Assembly: GCA_945921465.1 (NCBI GenBank)
Contig: CAMEKS010000010.1
Span: 1 to 34,640, forward strand
Direction: 5' to 3'
Length of the DNA: 34,640 bases
DNA from: an uncultured Clostridia bacterium
Lineage (GTDB): Bacteria > Bacillota > Clostridia > Christensenellales > UBA1242
Shown one piece after another: positions 1 through 9,978 of this stretch; the first letter of the stretch is position 1, and the number at the start of each line of letters is the position of its first letter. Below the pieces are notes generated by a model, which was not told where the DNA came from, ran no database searches, and worked only from the letters and a program-made list of their open reading frames with translations. A program made the translations under genes and the position numbers.

Positions 1-865
1 CATCCGACTCGCTGACACGCTCACTCTCTGCCTTGCCTCTACTAGTAATATTAAGCAACTTCCCACCATTGGCAAGTACTTGAACAAACAACTTACTATC
101 CCCTTTGGTCAAATTATAATTATATGTCAGCAGTTTGCCATCTGTCCTGCCGGAATATCCTATATCATATCCAGACCAATAGTCCGACAAGCTATCCAAT
201 TTTTGTCTAGCCTCCGACTCATCAATTTCGCCCTCTAATACTTTAGGAGTCTTATTCAGCACACTATCCGAAAAAGGACCATCATATATCAAAGTTGGAA
301 TATCTGAATAAGAAGCCTCGCCATCCACTAGCCCGGCTGTAAAATTGCTACCATTATCCTCGTCATACTCTGCAGACGCAATATTTTCAGTATTAACCAT
401 ATCGCCATAGCCCTTGTTAAGGTCGTACTTAATTACCGCTACACTAGAATGCAACGCCTCCAAACTATTTAGTGCCTCATTACTCAATTTCTCATCCGCT
501 TCTATTAGACTATATGTGTATCCACCAATTTTGTTAATTAGCAAAGTAACATTATCCACCGAGCGACTATTAACAGGTATACCATTAATATTATTACCTG
601 CTAGCACACATCTAACATACACATCTTGCAACAATGCCTGTTGGCTAGTTTTGGATGTAGTGGCAATTAACTTACTTAAGCCTACTTCTATATCATCTAC
701 ATTATCCAACAATTCATTATAATTTTTCTGATACTGATTTTCTAGGCTTGTTTTATACTTAGCACTTTGCCCTATATATACTATCATCAATACAGTAGCA
801 ACTACTAGCATAGCAGCAATCACACCTATTGATATACTAATCAATATTTTATCTTTTTTTGTCAC
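1..865 (-). CDS. ypeB: Germination protein YpeB-like (3' end truncated by the window edge)
   Basis: Absent from the ORF track because it is partial. The minus strand from GTG at 865 (SD AGGAGG) reads open to base 1: VTKKDKILISISIGVIAAMLVVATVLMIVYIGQ...; contains the YDGPFSD motif and sits downstream of sleB. Confidence 0.8.
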   Translation of the reverse strand, partial: MTKKDKILISISIGVIAAMLVVATVLMIVYIGQSAKYKTSLENQYQKNYNELLDNVDDIEVGLSKLIATTSKTSQQALLQDVYVRCVLAGNNINGIPVNSRSVDNVTLLINKIGGYTYSLIEADEKLSNEALNSLEALHSSVAVIKYDLNKGYGDMVNTENIASAEYDEDNGSNFTAGLVDGEASYSDIPTLIYDGPFSDSVLNKTPKVLEGEIDESEARQKLDSLSDYWSGYDIGYSGRTDGKLLTYNYNLTKGDSKLFVQVLANGGKLLNITSRGKAESERVSESD

Positions 866-1183
866 ACATTCCTCCTATCCTTATGCCCAGATTTTACTGC
901 ATCTATATATTACATTACTTAAATTTTTCCATATACTTTATTTATAACAAAAATTATGTTTTTGCCATTATATATATACTTGTTGTCAATATGTCATAAA
1001 ATAATAACAATAATATACAATAAATTGACATTATTACAGAAGTAATCAATTGACAATTTTACTCTTCTTAAATTAAATAAATATTCAATTATTTTGAAAT
1101 TTATTGCCAACAATATATCTCCCAATAGCAACTATTTATTTGCTACATTCTTATTACTGAATATTATATTTTAACTTTCTGAA

Positions 1184-1852
1184 CTATATTGCAAATACAT
1201 GACTTCCTATTTCCACCACTGTTTTGCGTTCGAATATCCAACTACTAGTGGCAGTCGCTGGGTTATAGTAATACAAGCAACCATATGTCGGATCCCAGCC
1301 ATTCAACGCATCTTGAGCTGCCTGATACGCCGTGTCATTTGGTTCCAAATTCATTTGTCCGTCACTAACAGCAGTAAACGCCCATGGTTGATATACTACC
1401 CCATAAATAGTATTAGGGAAATCAGGACTAGCTACTCTATTAAGCACAACAGCACCCACCGCTACTTGACCTACATACACCTCGCCTCTAGCCTCAGCAT
1501 ATATACATTTTGCCAAAATATACAAATCGTTACTTGTCTGAGAGCCAAGATGGATCCCTAGCATAGATGCCGTCTGGCCGTCAACTTCACCCGTTACATT
1601 TAGTCCATAATCTGCCTGAAAATTTGCTACAGCTGTTCTTGTAATGTTTCCGTAATAACCAGTAACCTCTTCATTAAAATACCCCAATTCTTTCAAACTT
1701 TGTTGTATCTGTATCACCTCATTTTCAGTGTAAGCAGATACCTTAGTAGGCGTGCTACGCCCAACACAGATACTTATTACAATTGCAAATATCACAACCA
1801 ATATCATACTTAACGACATTATAATCTTAGAAAATCTTAGACCTTTAGACAC
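1184..1852 (-). CDS. sleB: Spore cortex-lytic enzyme SleB (peptidoglycan-binding domain + cell wall hydrolase)
   Basis: Signal/TM segment, then PG_binding_1-like repeat (IQQSLKELGYFNEEVTGYYGNITRTAVANFQADYGLNVTGEVD), then Hydrolase_2-like domain (AKCIYAEARGEVYVGQVAVGAVVLNRV...). The track ORF starts at TTG 1870; a GTG at 1852 preceded by AAGGAG is the better start. Confidence 0.88.
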   Translation of the reverse strand: MSKGLRFSKIIMSLSMILVVIFAIVISICVGRSTPTKVSAYTENEVIQIQQSLKELGYFNEEVTGYYGNITRTAVANFQADYGLNVTGEVDGQTASMLGIHLGSQTSNDLYILAKCIYAEARGEVYVGQVAVGAVVLNRVASPDFPNTIYGVVYQPWAFTAVSDGQMNLEPNDTAYQAAQDALNGWDPTYGCLYYYNPATATSSWIFERKTVVEIGSHVFAI

Positions 1853-1862
1853 AACTTTCTCC

Positions 1863-2375
1863 TTAACCAAAAACTCGATTAATTATCTCCATAATTTTGC
1901 TTTTGTATACCACATTTTGCGTGTCTTTGAAGCATAATGGCGGATATACAACACACCACCAATTATCCCCAGCCCCCTCGCCTAGCCTAATAATAACCGC
2001 ATCATATATATTCGCCTCTAGTGTACACGATTCGTAAGTACGCGTCGGGAAATATTCTTTATCCACTTCTACACTTGACTTATAATCAAATCCATTATTT
2101 TTCAGAATAGCATTTATCATTTTCTCTATATCTCTAGCCTTCGCCTTGATTACCCCTTTTACTGAGTCGAAATTATCACATTCCACCACATAAGGAGTCA
2201 AATAATCAACTACTTCATCTTTGATTATGTACTTAATGTTTTGGTCAATAGCAAAATTAGAGTTTGCCCTAATATGTATCCTAAGATAACTTTCCTCTAC
2301 TCTTCCAATACTACATGCAACACATAACCCTACACAAATAACAAGCAAAACTATTATCATTATTTTGTTTCTCAT
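1863..2375 (-). CDS. spoIIR: Stage II sporulation protein R
   Basis: 170 aa, N-terminal TM; LRIHIRANSN...D..IK..IKDEVVDYLTP and GAGDNWWCVVYPPLCF are typical of SpoIIR. Confidence 0.88.
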   Translation of the reverse strand: MRNKIMIIVLLVICVGLCVACSIGRVEESYLRIHIRANSNFAIDQNIKYIIKDEVVDYLTPYVVECDNFDSVKGVIKAKARDIEKMINAILKNNGFDYKSSVEVDKEYFPTRTYESCTLEANIYDAVIIRLGEGAGDNWWCVVYPPLCFKDTQNVVYKSKIMEIINRVFG

Positions 2376-2696
2376 ATATATTAACCTTCTTCAAATTATT
2401 TTTTAACCGCCATCCAGCCTCTCTGATAATAATTATCAATTAAATACATTGCCTAATCCTTACACAAATGTTTGATTTATTGGCGTTGTCAGACCAACAA
2501 ATAACACATCTAACCGACACCATTGCAAATTGTTATGATCAAGAATATATCCATCTTTTGTCAGATAATATTTTTAGCCCAATATCAACATAAGATAACA
2601 CCCAACTCAAGTTATCCATCTTGTATTTTACATTTTCAACATATTTTGTAACTTATCGACATTAAATACAGCAAATAATCTATTCATTTAGACAAT

Positions 2697-2752
2697 AAAA
2701 AAAGCCTATCAGAATAGCACATCTTCACATAAAAGATTCGCTTCTAATAGGC
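2697..2752 (-). terminator. Rho-independent terminator downstream of the HAD gene
   Basis: On the minus strand GCCTATTAGAA (2752-2742) pairs with TTCTGATAGGC (2714-2704), 11 bp with one G-U, followed by T7. Confidence 0.7.
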
Positions 2753-2913
2753 CATTTGGCTAAATCGTTAATATAATATATTTACTTTTTATTAATATCA
2801 ATTAGATTTTTTTATATTCATCGCTTTGCTAAATAAGACTATACAAAATCAAGTAGCCCTAAATACATCATTTTGGTAATTAATTAAAAATTATATATTT
2901 ACTATTTTTCCTC

Positions 2914-3723
2914 TTATTCCATTTTAGACAAAATCAATTTAATGGTTGCGTCTAATTCACTCCCCTCGGAATAATCGGCAGCAACCGCATAGTCTACCCT
3001 ACCATCACGCAGTAGTTCATCAGCCACCTCACAAGAGCTAGCAGATTTAGGATTTTTGACACATATACTATATCCTTTCTTAGACTTCAACATACACATA
3101 CTTGGCACATCTGTCTCGCCGTCGCCAAAATATATCATTCTGCTATATGGGATATACTGCTTTGACCTTTCTACTTTGCGATTAACACTAGCAGAATCAT
3201 ACAGTACATCACACAAGTTTTTAGAAATACGAGACAGATATTGAGTTTTTTGTGTATAATTGACCATATATGCAGGCCACAAAATTTTGCCATCACCATC
3301 AAATACATATCTACAGCCAAATATTTTGTCGATTTTGCTAGCAATTGCCGAATTTTCTATCATATCCTGAAAACCCGCACTAATTATGTAGTGTCTTATA
3401 TCCAAACCAAGCGATCTGCCAAATTCGTTAATTCTATCAAACCAACCTACAACACCCTTGTAGAAAGAGTCTATTTTGCGACCATGTTCTTGCAGAAATG
3501 CTTTGTCAAATGTAACGCCCTTTTCTTTTGCCAACATTATTGGCATATACATAGCAGTTAAGATCCCATCCACATCATTTTGCTGCATAAACTGATCGGC
3601 TCTAGCCCAGTACTCGTCGGCCGTCACGCCAAAAGCTTCCATAAAAGAATGGTCCTGCATATTTCCATCGATTAGCGTTGAATCAAAATCATATATCAAT
3701 GCCACTTTCTTCAAATTCGCCAT
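2914..3723 (-). CDS. HAD-superfamily phosphatase (phosphoserine phosphatase-like)
   Basis: DFDSTLIDG motif I, late YFGDGETDVPSM motif. Confidence 0.75.
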   Translation of the reverse strand: MANLKKVALIYDFDSTLIDGNMQDHSFMEAFGVTADEYWARADQFMQQNDVDGILTAMYMPIMLAKEKGVTFDKAFLQEHGRKIDSFYKGVVGWFDRINEFGRSLGLDIRHYIISAGFQDMIENSAIASKIDKIFGCRYVFDGDGKILWPAYMVNYTQKTQYLSRISKNLCDVLYDSASVNRKVERSKQYIPYSRMIYFGDGETDVPSMCMLKSKKGYSICVKNPKSASSCEVADELLRDGRVDYAVAADYSEGSELDATIKLILSKME

Positions 3724-4124
3724 ACAACCTCCAATATCTTACTAGTCTATGCAATTTGTCGACGCATATATAACTATATTTTAACACATACAACAACTCT
3801 TTACCAAATATTTTTAAGATAATGTGCTTGAGTCCGAGTATCTTGACATTCCAACTATACAAAATAAAATCAATTATTATATGCCGCTATATACACTACA
3901 CATAATATCTATTTTATTTCAATTTATAAGAGTTGTTATACAAAATTATAATTATTTATGCAAATATAGACATTAAGAGTGATATCTGTTAGATTTTTAT
4001 CTTTTACCATATTTAATATTGTAAAATTATTAACAAAATTATAAATATATGTTCAAATTATTGAATTAATATTTATAATAATATATAATATTAATACTTT
4101 TTTATTTTTAATAGAGGAGAATGT

Positions 4125-5120
4125 ATGGATTTACAAGATAATTTAGCAATATTTAATAGCAATCTAAAGTATATATTAAAGAAAAACGATATGTCGCAAA
4201 GAGAACTTAGTATCAAAACTGGCACCAGTTGTGCCACAATCAACAACCTAATTAACAAAAAATCTGAACCAAGCCTAAGCTTTTTGCTTAAGTTAAAAGA
4301 ACAATTTGGCATTAATATAGATAGTTTTGTTAATACTGACATAAGTAAAGCAATCGAGACACGACCAGAAATGTACAAGAGCAGCATATCCAAGTTCTTG
4401 GGATCATATATTATGTATTTCTACAACTCAGGCGAGTACAAAGGCAAATTGAGCAGTTATTCTAAGAACACCCTCAAATATGCTGTTTTGTCCCTAATTC
4501 AGCACGAATCTAGCGAACAAGTTACCGCCATTGCCAGTTTTATTCGTAATCGTGATGACGCCGAAGAGATCAAAGACAAATTGGATAGAGCGACTTCTGC
4601 CGACGAAAAAGAGCGTATACACAAGAGTTTGGATCAACTGTATTATGGCAATCTAGAAGTTAGCGACACCCAAGCATTCCTTTATCTAAAAAGCGATGTG
4701 CTTAATGATCAGAGCCTAATGATATTTAACAATCCGCCATCTACCAAACCGTACTTAGGAGGACTTGGCACAGCCAATTCGGTTAGTCGTGGCAGAGAAC
4801 ATATGCCTTGTGTACAATTCGTGCTATTATCTCGAAAAATCTTAAAAATATCTGACGGCGAAATTTATAATTTACTAGCATTGGGCGTAAGCGATATCAA
4901 TGTCGAGATTGAGGCAGAGCAACTAATCAATCTTTTCAAAAACCTATATATCAACAACGCCAACCTTAAGGACGACCTTAGTGCAATTCAAAAGCGAAAA
5001 ATTGTAGAAAACTCACTTAACAACCTTGTCGCAGATTTGATAGACGCCAATATGTTCCGATTCGCCAAAGTATCTAACATGGAAGACGATGACTATTATA
5101 GAATAATTAAGGACGAATAA
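4125..5120 (+). CDS. XRE-family HTH transcriptional regulator with a long uncharacterised C-terminal region
   Basis: N-terminal HTH_3 pattern LKYILKKNDMSQRELSIKTGTSCATINNLINKKSEPSLSFLLKLKEQFGI; no familiar domain in the remaining ~260 aa. Confidence 0.8.
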   Translation: MDLQDNLAIFNSNLKYILKKNDMSQRELSIKTGTSCATINNLINKKSEPSLSFLLKLKEQFGINIDSFVNTDISKAIETRPEMYKSSISKFLGSYIMYFYNSGEYKGKLSSYSKNTLKYAVLSLIQHESSEQVTAIASFIRNRDDAEEIKDKLDRATSADEKERIHKSLDQLYYGNLEVSDTQAFLYLKSDVLNDQSLMIFNNPPSTKPYLGGLGTANSVSRGREHMPCVQFVLLSRKILKISDGEIYNLLALGVSDINVEIEAEQLINLFKNLYINNANLKDDLSAIQKRKIVENSLNNLVADLIDANMFRFAKVSNMEDDDYYRIIKDE

Positions 5121-5124
5121 GAGT

Positions 5125-6564
5125 ATGGAAAAATACGAGATTATATACAACGACATCCTTAATGACCTAGAACAAAAACACACAGCAGATATTGGATTAT
5201 TCACCAAAGCATACAATCTAGCCAAAGAGTTGCACAAAAACCAAAAACGAAAAGGCGGCGACCCATATATCATCCACCCGCTAGAAGTTACCGCCATACT
5301 AGCCAAGTTAGACTTCGGCATCAATGTACTATGCGCTGGACTTCTGCACGATACCGTCGAAGACTGTGGCTACACAATTAAGCAAATGCGAGAAGACTTC
5401 AATCAATCTATCGCTCAAATAGTAGATGCTGTCACTGCCATAGAATTGGACTTCGACAAATATAGCGAACTTGACTTTCCTAAATTTATCGAAGAAGCAC
5501 AAACTTACAAAAAATTAATGAGCATAGGCAAAGAAAATTTATTTGCATTCTATATTAAATTTGCCGACCGATTAAACAATCTAAAGACAATTGAATGCTT
5601 TCCAAAATACAAGCAATTAGCCAAGGTCAAGGAGACTGAAAAATGGTTAATGCCTTTTATCTATATCCTTAAGACGACTTGGTTTTACAAAAATATTTCT
5701 AATATGTGCTTTAAGATAATTAACCAAGATGATATGTTGTCCTACGCCAAAATTTACGACAAATATTTTACATACAACAAACACAATTTTGACGAACTAA
5801 AAGACAACTTAACATATGCACTAACTAGATATCTGAAGAAAACAAAACAATCTAACGACTTACACAAAATATCAATAAAGCCATGTACTGAACTAGAGAC
5901 TTATAATATTATCAAAGAAGTAATGGATGTCAAAAATATTAAAGACATCAAACAGAGCTACTTGAACAAATTCCCTATTACAAAGTTATATATTACTTTT
6001 AACAACTCTAGCACGCAAAGAGAACTAAACGACTTGTTATTCAAGTTCTTAACAACAGAAAAAAATGCTCTAGGCATTAAAATCACAGGCTACGATATAG
6101 ATACATTTTGCAATCAAAATTATTTGGTTATTTCGGATAAGTATCGCAACAAATATCAACTATATATTTTTAATCTAAAAGACTATCTAACTTATCGTAA
6201 TGGAGCATTAGATGGAGTAGACTTAAGCTTCGTTGACGATGTTACAGACGAGGTGTCTAAGGCATACATCACAGTTAAGACTAGATCCGACCAACCTATA
6301 ATACTGCCCGAAGGTTCTACTATACTTGACTTCGCATTTAAGATCCACAAAGACTTTGGATTTGGAGTCAAATATGCATATCTTAATGACAGCCCATCAA
6401 AATCGCCAATTTACACTAGATTATCAGATGGTGACAAAATCAACCTTGTTCTTGACAAAGACGATAGTGGAAATGTCAAAAATATTGCACAAATCAGATG
6501 GATAATGTATGCTAAGACCGAGAGTGCACAGAAGAAATTAGTTAGGTATTTCGAATCTATTTAA
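5125..6564 (+). CDS. RelA/SpoT-like HD-domain protein with C-terminal TGS domain and degenerate or missing synthetase domain
   Basis: HD motifs RKGGDPYIIHPLEVTAIL, GLLHDTVED, KFADRLNNLKT; TGS-like AYITVKTRSDQPIILPEGSTILDFAFKIHKDFGFGVKYAYLN...LSDGDKINLVL. Canonical synthetase motifs are not visible between them. Confidence 0.8.
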   Translation: MEKYEIIYNDILNDLEQKHTADIGLFTKAYNLAKELHKNQKRKGGDPYIIHPLEVTAILAKLDFGINVLCAGLLHDTVEDCGYTIKQMREDFNQSIAQIVDAVTAIELDFDKYSELDFPKFIEEAQTYKKLMSIGKENLFAFYIKFADRLNNLKTIECFPKYKQLAKVKETEKWLMPFIYILKTTWFYKNISNMCFKIINQDDMLSYAKIYDKYFTYNKHNFDELKDNLTYALTRYLKKTKQSNDLHKISIKPCTELETYNIIKEVMDVKNIKDIKQSYLNKFPITKLYITFNNSSTQRELNDLLFKFLTTEKNALGIKITGYDIDTFCNQNYLVISDKYRNKYQLYIFNLKDYLTYRNGALDGVDLSFVDDVTDEVSKAYITVKTRSDQPIILPEGSTILDFAFKIHKDFGFGVKYAYLNDSPSKSPIYTRLSDGDKINLVLDKDDSGNVKNIAQIRWIMYAKTESAQKKLVRYFESI

Positions 6565-6620
6565 TTCAGCATACTCACTCAAAAATGTCATTCCCAATTA
6601 AATATTATTATAAAAACTAT

Positions 6621-6675
6621 AACACTATTGATATCACTGCCACACTTACTAAGCCGTTAACAATAGTGTTTTTTT
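6621..6675 (+). terminator. Rho-independent terminator
   Basis: AACACTATTG (6621-6630) / CAATAGTGTT (6661-6670), perfect 10 bp, followed by a T run. Confidence 0.75.
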
Positions 6676-6814
6676 ATATTTCTTTGTGTTGCAATTATCA
6701 ATCACTAACTGCCCGTTTTTTATTATTGGTTACATAAATTTTTTATTCATTTTTTGTTATAAATTTAACATCTTTTTTTGTATACTGACTGACTAATATA
6801 TTTTCAATTTATTA

Positions 6815-7633
6815 TCAAAGCAACCTAACCAACGCAAAGCCAATTATCACCCCAAGTAGCGTATAGACAAATGGTCTTTTGGAACAGTCTATAGCGATAC
6901 TATCGGGCAGCATTTCGCACATCGTTACTTGTAACATGGCGCCTGCTGCAAAAGCAAGAAAGAACGATGTAACAACCCCACTAATATTACCTAACCAAAT
7001 ACCTATTACTCCACCAATTATGGTAAATGCTCCTGCCAAAACAGACATTACAATGCTTTTGATTTTTTTGCCCCCGCCCGCCACCATTGGGACAGCAATA
7101 GCCATACCTTCTGGGATATTATGTATACATATTACTATGGATATAGATATGCACATTCCTTGACCAACCACTCCGGTTGTACCTATTGCAATACCTTCGG
7201 GTATATTGTGCAATGCAACCGCTAGAAATAGAAATAACCCCGCAGTCTTTAACTTATTAGAATCAATTTCATTATTACGCATCACAATACACATCAATGC
7301 TTGTGCTCTGGTCATACGTCTACGTAGCATAGCATCACTTGCTATATTAAGCAACCATAATATAACCACGCCCCATATTAAACCCAGAAGCACAATCATT
7401 GAGTCCCCAGCAAGTTCTAGACTCTCTGGAATCAAATCAAAGAACACCACCGCTAGCATTATTCCGCCGGCAATGCTAAGCACGCTGCTAGTAACTTTTT
7501 TGCCAATGCCACCTATAAGCACCCCAATTATTCCGCCTAGTCCAGTCCCAACGACACCTGCGACAAACGACATTATTACTACATTTCCCATCCTAAATTG
7601 TATGATTATAACAATGCTTTTATGCCACATCAA
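6815..7633 (-). CDS. ZIP-family metal transporter (ZupT-like)
   Basis: Multi-TM protein with two ZIP signatures, LHNIPEGIAIG and IHNIPEGMAIA. True start uncertain (ATG at 7591 or 7573 plausible). Confidence 0.85.
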   Translation of the reverse strand: MMWHKSIVIIIQFRMGNVVIMSFVAGVVGTGLGGIIGVLIGGIGKKVTSSVLSIAGGIMLAVVFFDLIPESLELAGDSMIVLLGLIWGVVILWLLNIASDAMLRRRMTRAQALMCIVMRNNEIDSNKLKTAGLFLFLAVALHNIPEGIAIGTTGVVGQGMCISISIVICIHNIPEGMAIAVPMVAGGGKKIKSIVMSVLAGAFTIIGGVIGIWLGNISGVVTSFFLAFAAGAMLQVTMCEMLPDSIAIDCSKRPFVYTLLGVIIGFALVRLL

Positions 7634-8251
7634 TCTATAGGTAATAAGTTATATGCCGATACAAACATTTACTTCAATAATTAGTGAGTGCAGCCTCAAG
7701 CTTGTCTAATTATCAACAACAACTCAACTCCACCAAACGTCTACACTTAACACCAAATATATATAACTAAAAAGCAATAAGTGTCCATATTTAAGTAAAG
7801 ATTTTTATTTATAGAATAAACGCCAGTTTGTTTTAGTCAATAGAATGAAGGCTGAAAGTAGCATAATACAGTCAAATAAATAACAAAATTTAATATAATG
7901 CATAATAACAGACTGTTTGTGTAAGGTCATACATGATAATTGTTTTGATTTAAGGCACAACAATTTAATAAAACAAGTACAAAAAAGTTTATTTAATTAT
8001 CGTTATATGTTAATATATTATATACTAATATAGTATATAGTTATCACATCGGTCAATAGATGATTGTTATTAAATAGATTTAATCTTAATAATACGATTA
8101 CAATCAATTGCGCCATATCGCAACTTATAGATTCTTGGCTGACCACAAAGGCTAATTGATTGCATATGTTCATTGTTAGATTGATTGCATACTAAACTTT
8201 CAATAATATAATATAAAACAAAAGTAAAAAGTCGATTTCTTAGAGGATAAA

Positions 8252-8839
8252 ATGGATTACATAGAAGAATTTAGGCAGACCTTTGATCTTATCAAGCGAG
8301 ATGGAGCAAAAGAGTTATTGGATTTTTTGGAAACATCAGATTTCTTTGTGTGTCCTGCCAGCACCAGATATCATTCTAATCACAAAGGCGGGCTGGTAGA
8401 GCACTCTGTTAAAGTATATAAGCGATTTCTTAAATTAATTCAAGACGAATATGGCGTAGACTATACGAACAAAATAAGTGATGAGAGTATTGCTATAATG
8501 GGACTGCTACATGATTTGTGTAAAGTCAATGTCTACAAAGAAGACAGCCGTAATGTAAAAGTTAATGGCGTATGGAATTCGGTCCCATATTATACTGTAC
8601 ACGATCAACTACCATATGGGCACGGCGAAAAATCCGTATATATTATTAGCGGATTTATGAAATTAACTAGAGAAGAAGCAATGGGTATTAATTGGCATAT
8701 GGGCTTTGCTGACGCGCGTGTAATGGGCGGAAGTTATTCTCTAAGTCCAGCATATTATTCATACCCAACCGCTATGCTTCTACACCTTGCAGATATGCAA
8801 GCGTCATTTCTAGACGAGAGTATAGACGAATTCAAATAA
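8252..8839 (+). CDS. HD-domain metal-dependent phosphohydrolase
   Basis: STRYHSNHKGGLVEHSVKVYKR...GLLHDLCKVNVYKED...INWHMGFADARVMG; SD AGAGGA. Confidence 0.75.
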   Translation: MDYIEEFRQTFDLIKRDGAKELLDFLETSDFFVCPASTRYHSNHKGGLVEHSVKVYKRFLKLIQDEYGVDYTNKISDESIAIMGLLHDLCKVNVYKEDSRNVKVNGVWNSVPYYTVHDQLPYGHGEKSVYIISGFMKLTREEAMGINWHMGFADARVMGGSYSLSPAYYSYPTAMLLHLADMQASFLDESIDEFK

Positions 8840-8853
8840 GGAGTTATTGGATA

Positions 8854-9897
8854 ATGGCTTTATATATATCAATACCACTATTTATAGTATCATTGCTTGT
8901 CATTATCAAAGGTGGTGACATATTTGTAGATGCGGCTAGCGAGATTGCAAAGAAGAGCAAAATCCCTTCGATTATAATTGGCGCTACAATAGTATCCATT
9001 GCAACTACTATGCCCGAACTAATTGTCGGTAGTATCGCTAGTATTAAGGGTACATTTGATCTAGCAGTGGGCAATGCTATAGGCAGTGTAATCTGCAATA
9101 CCGCACTAATACTTGGAGTATCGATTACTTTTGCTCCTACAGTGCTAAAACGCAAGACATCTAATATCAAGAGTTTCCTTCTTTTAGGAGTAATTATATT
9201 GTGCTTTGTATTCTGCTTAGGCATTGAGCAAGGCCGTCTTGAAGGAGTTGTTAACTGGGCAGAAGGGATATTACTACTTGCTGTTTTTGCATTATTTATA
9301 TATATCAACGTTGTCGAAGCCAAGAGAGAGAACGAATCGCGACTAGAATATGAGGATCTATTCGGCAAAGAAGCCGCTGCCGAGATGTTTGGCGAAGAAG
9401 GAATCACTGAAGTAAAAACAAAAATGTCAAAATTAATTTTTATATTCTTATTGGGTGCTGCTATGGTTGGAGCTAGTGCGTATGGTCTAGTAGAGAGCGC
9501 TACTGCTATAGCATATTCATTACATATTAGTAATGCGGTTGTAGGCTTTACTATTGTAGCAATTGGCACATCATTGCCAGAATTAGTTACCACAATCAAC
9601 TCATTGCAGCACCACGACACAGCATTGGGTTATGGCAATATCATTGGCGCAAACATCGGTAATATGGCACTTATTTTGGGCACTTGTGCATGCATTTCGG
9701 GTAATAATTCACTACCTATGAACCCTTGGACTGTTGCCGTAAGTTTTCCAGCAGCATTATTTATGACTATGATATTTGTTATACCGCTAGCAATTAAGCA
9801 ACGAACATATCGTTGGCAAGGCATTGTCTTGTTGCTATCATATGTGGCATATTTGGCATTCATCTTAATAATGACACTAAATGGTATAACAATCTAA
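8854..9897 (+). CDS. Calcium/sodium antiporter, CaCA family (YrbG-like)
   Basis: Duplicated CaCA alpha-repeats: ATIVSIATTMPELIVGSIAS...AVGNAIGSVICN and FTIVAIGTSLPELVTTINS...GYGNIIGANIGN; 14 nt after the HD gene with SD AAGGAG. Confidence 0.9.
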   Translation: MALYISIPLFIVSLLVIIKGGDIFVDAASEIAKKSKIPSIIIGATIVSIATTMPELIVGSIASIKGTFDLAVGNAIGSVICNTALILGVSITFAPTVLKRKTSNIKSFLLLGVIILCFVFCLGIEQGRLEGVVNWAEGILLLAVFALFIYINVVEAKRENESRLEYEDLFGKEAAAEMFGEEGITEVKTKMSKLIFIFLLGAAMVGASAYGLVESATAIAYSLHISNAVVGFTIVAIGTSLPELVTTINSLQHHDTALGYGNIIGANIGNMALILGTCACISGNNSLPMNPWTVAVSFPAALFMTMIFVIPLAIKQRTYRWQGIVLLLSYVAYLAFILIMTLNGITI

Positions 9898-9911
9898 AAA
9901 AAATTGAAATA

Positions 9912-9939
9912 TTGACAAAATCTTTAATTGGTTTATAAT
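9912..9939 (+). promoter_or_regulatory. Candidate sigma-A type promoter for the 10107 cluster
   Basis: TTGACA (9912-9917), 16-nt spacer, TATAAT (9934-9939). Confidence 0.65.
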
Positions 9940-9978
9940 TATACTACGAGAGGTGAATATTAACATCGTTCGCAACCA

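Noticed and set aside
1-34. CGCTGACACGCT at the left edge is identical to part of one cloverleaf arm
   Set aside because: It lies in the ypeB reading frame (SERVSESD) and a 12-nt match alone is not evidence for a second copy.
414-722. Plus-strand 102-aa ORF at the left edge
   Set aside because: Antisense to the ypeB coding frame, which has motif support and an SD.
1199-1561. Antisense ORFs overlapping sleB and many other track ORFs opposite strong CDSs (e.g. 3241-3561, 7206-7640, 8844-9620, 12329-12715, 24793-25188, 31914-32228)
   Set aside because: Lie opposite well-supported genes, lack SDs and have atypical amino-acid composition.
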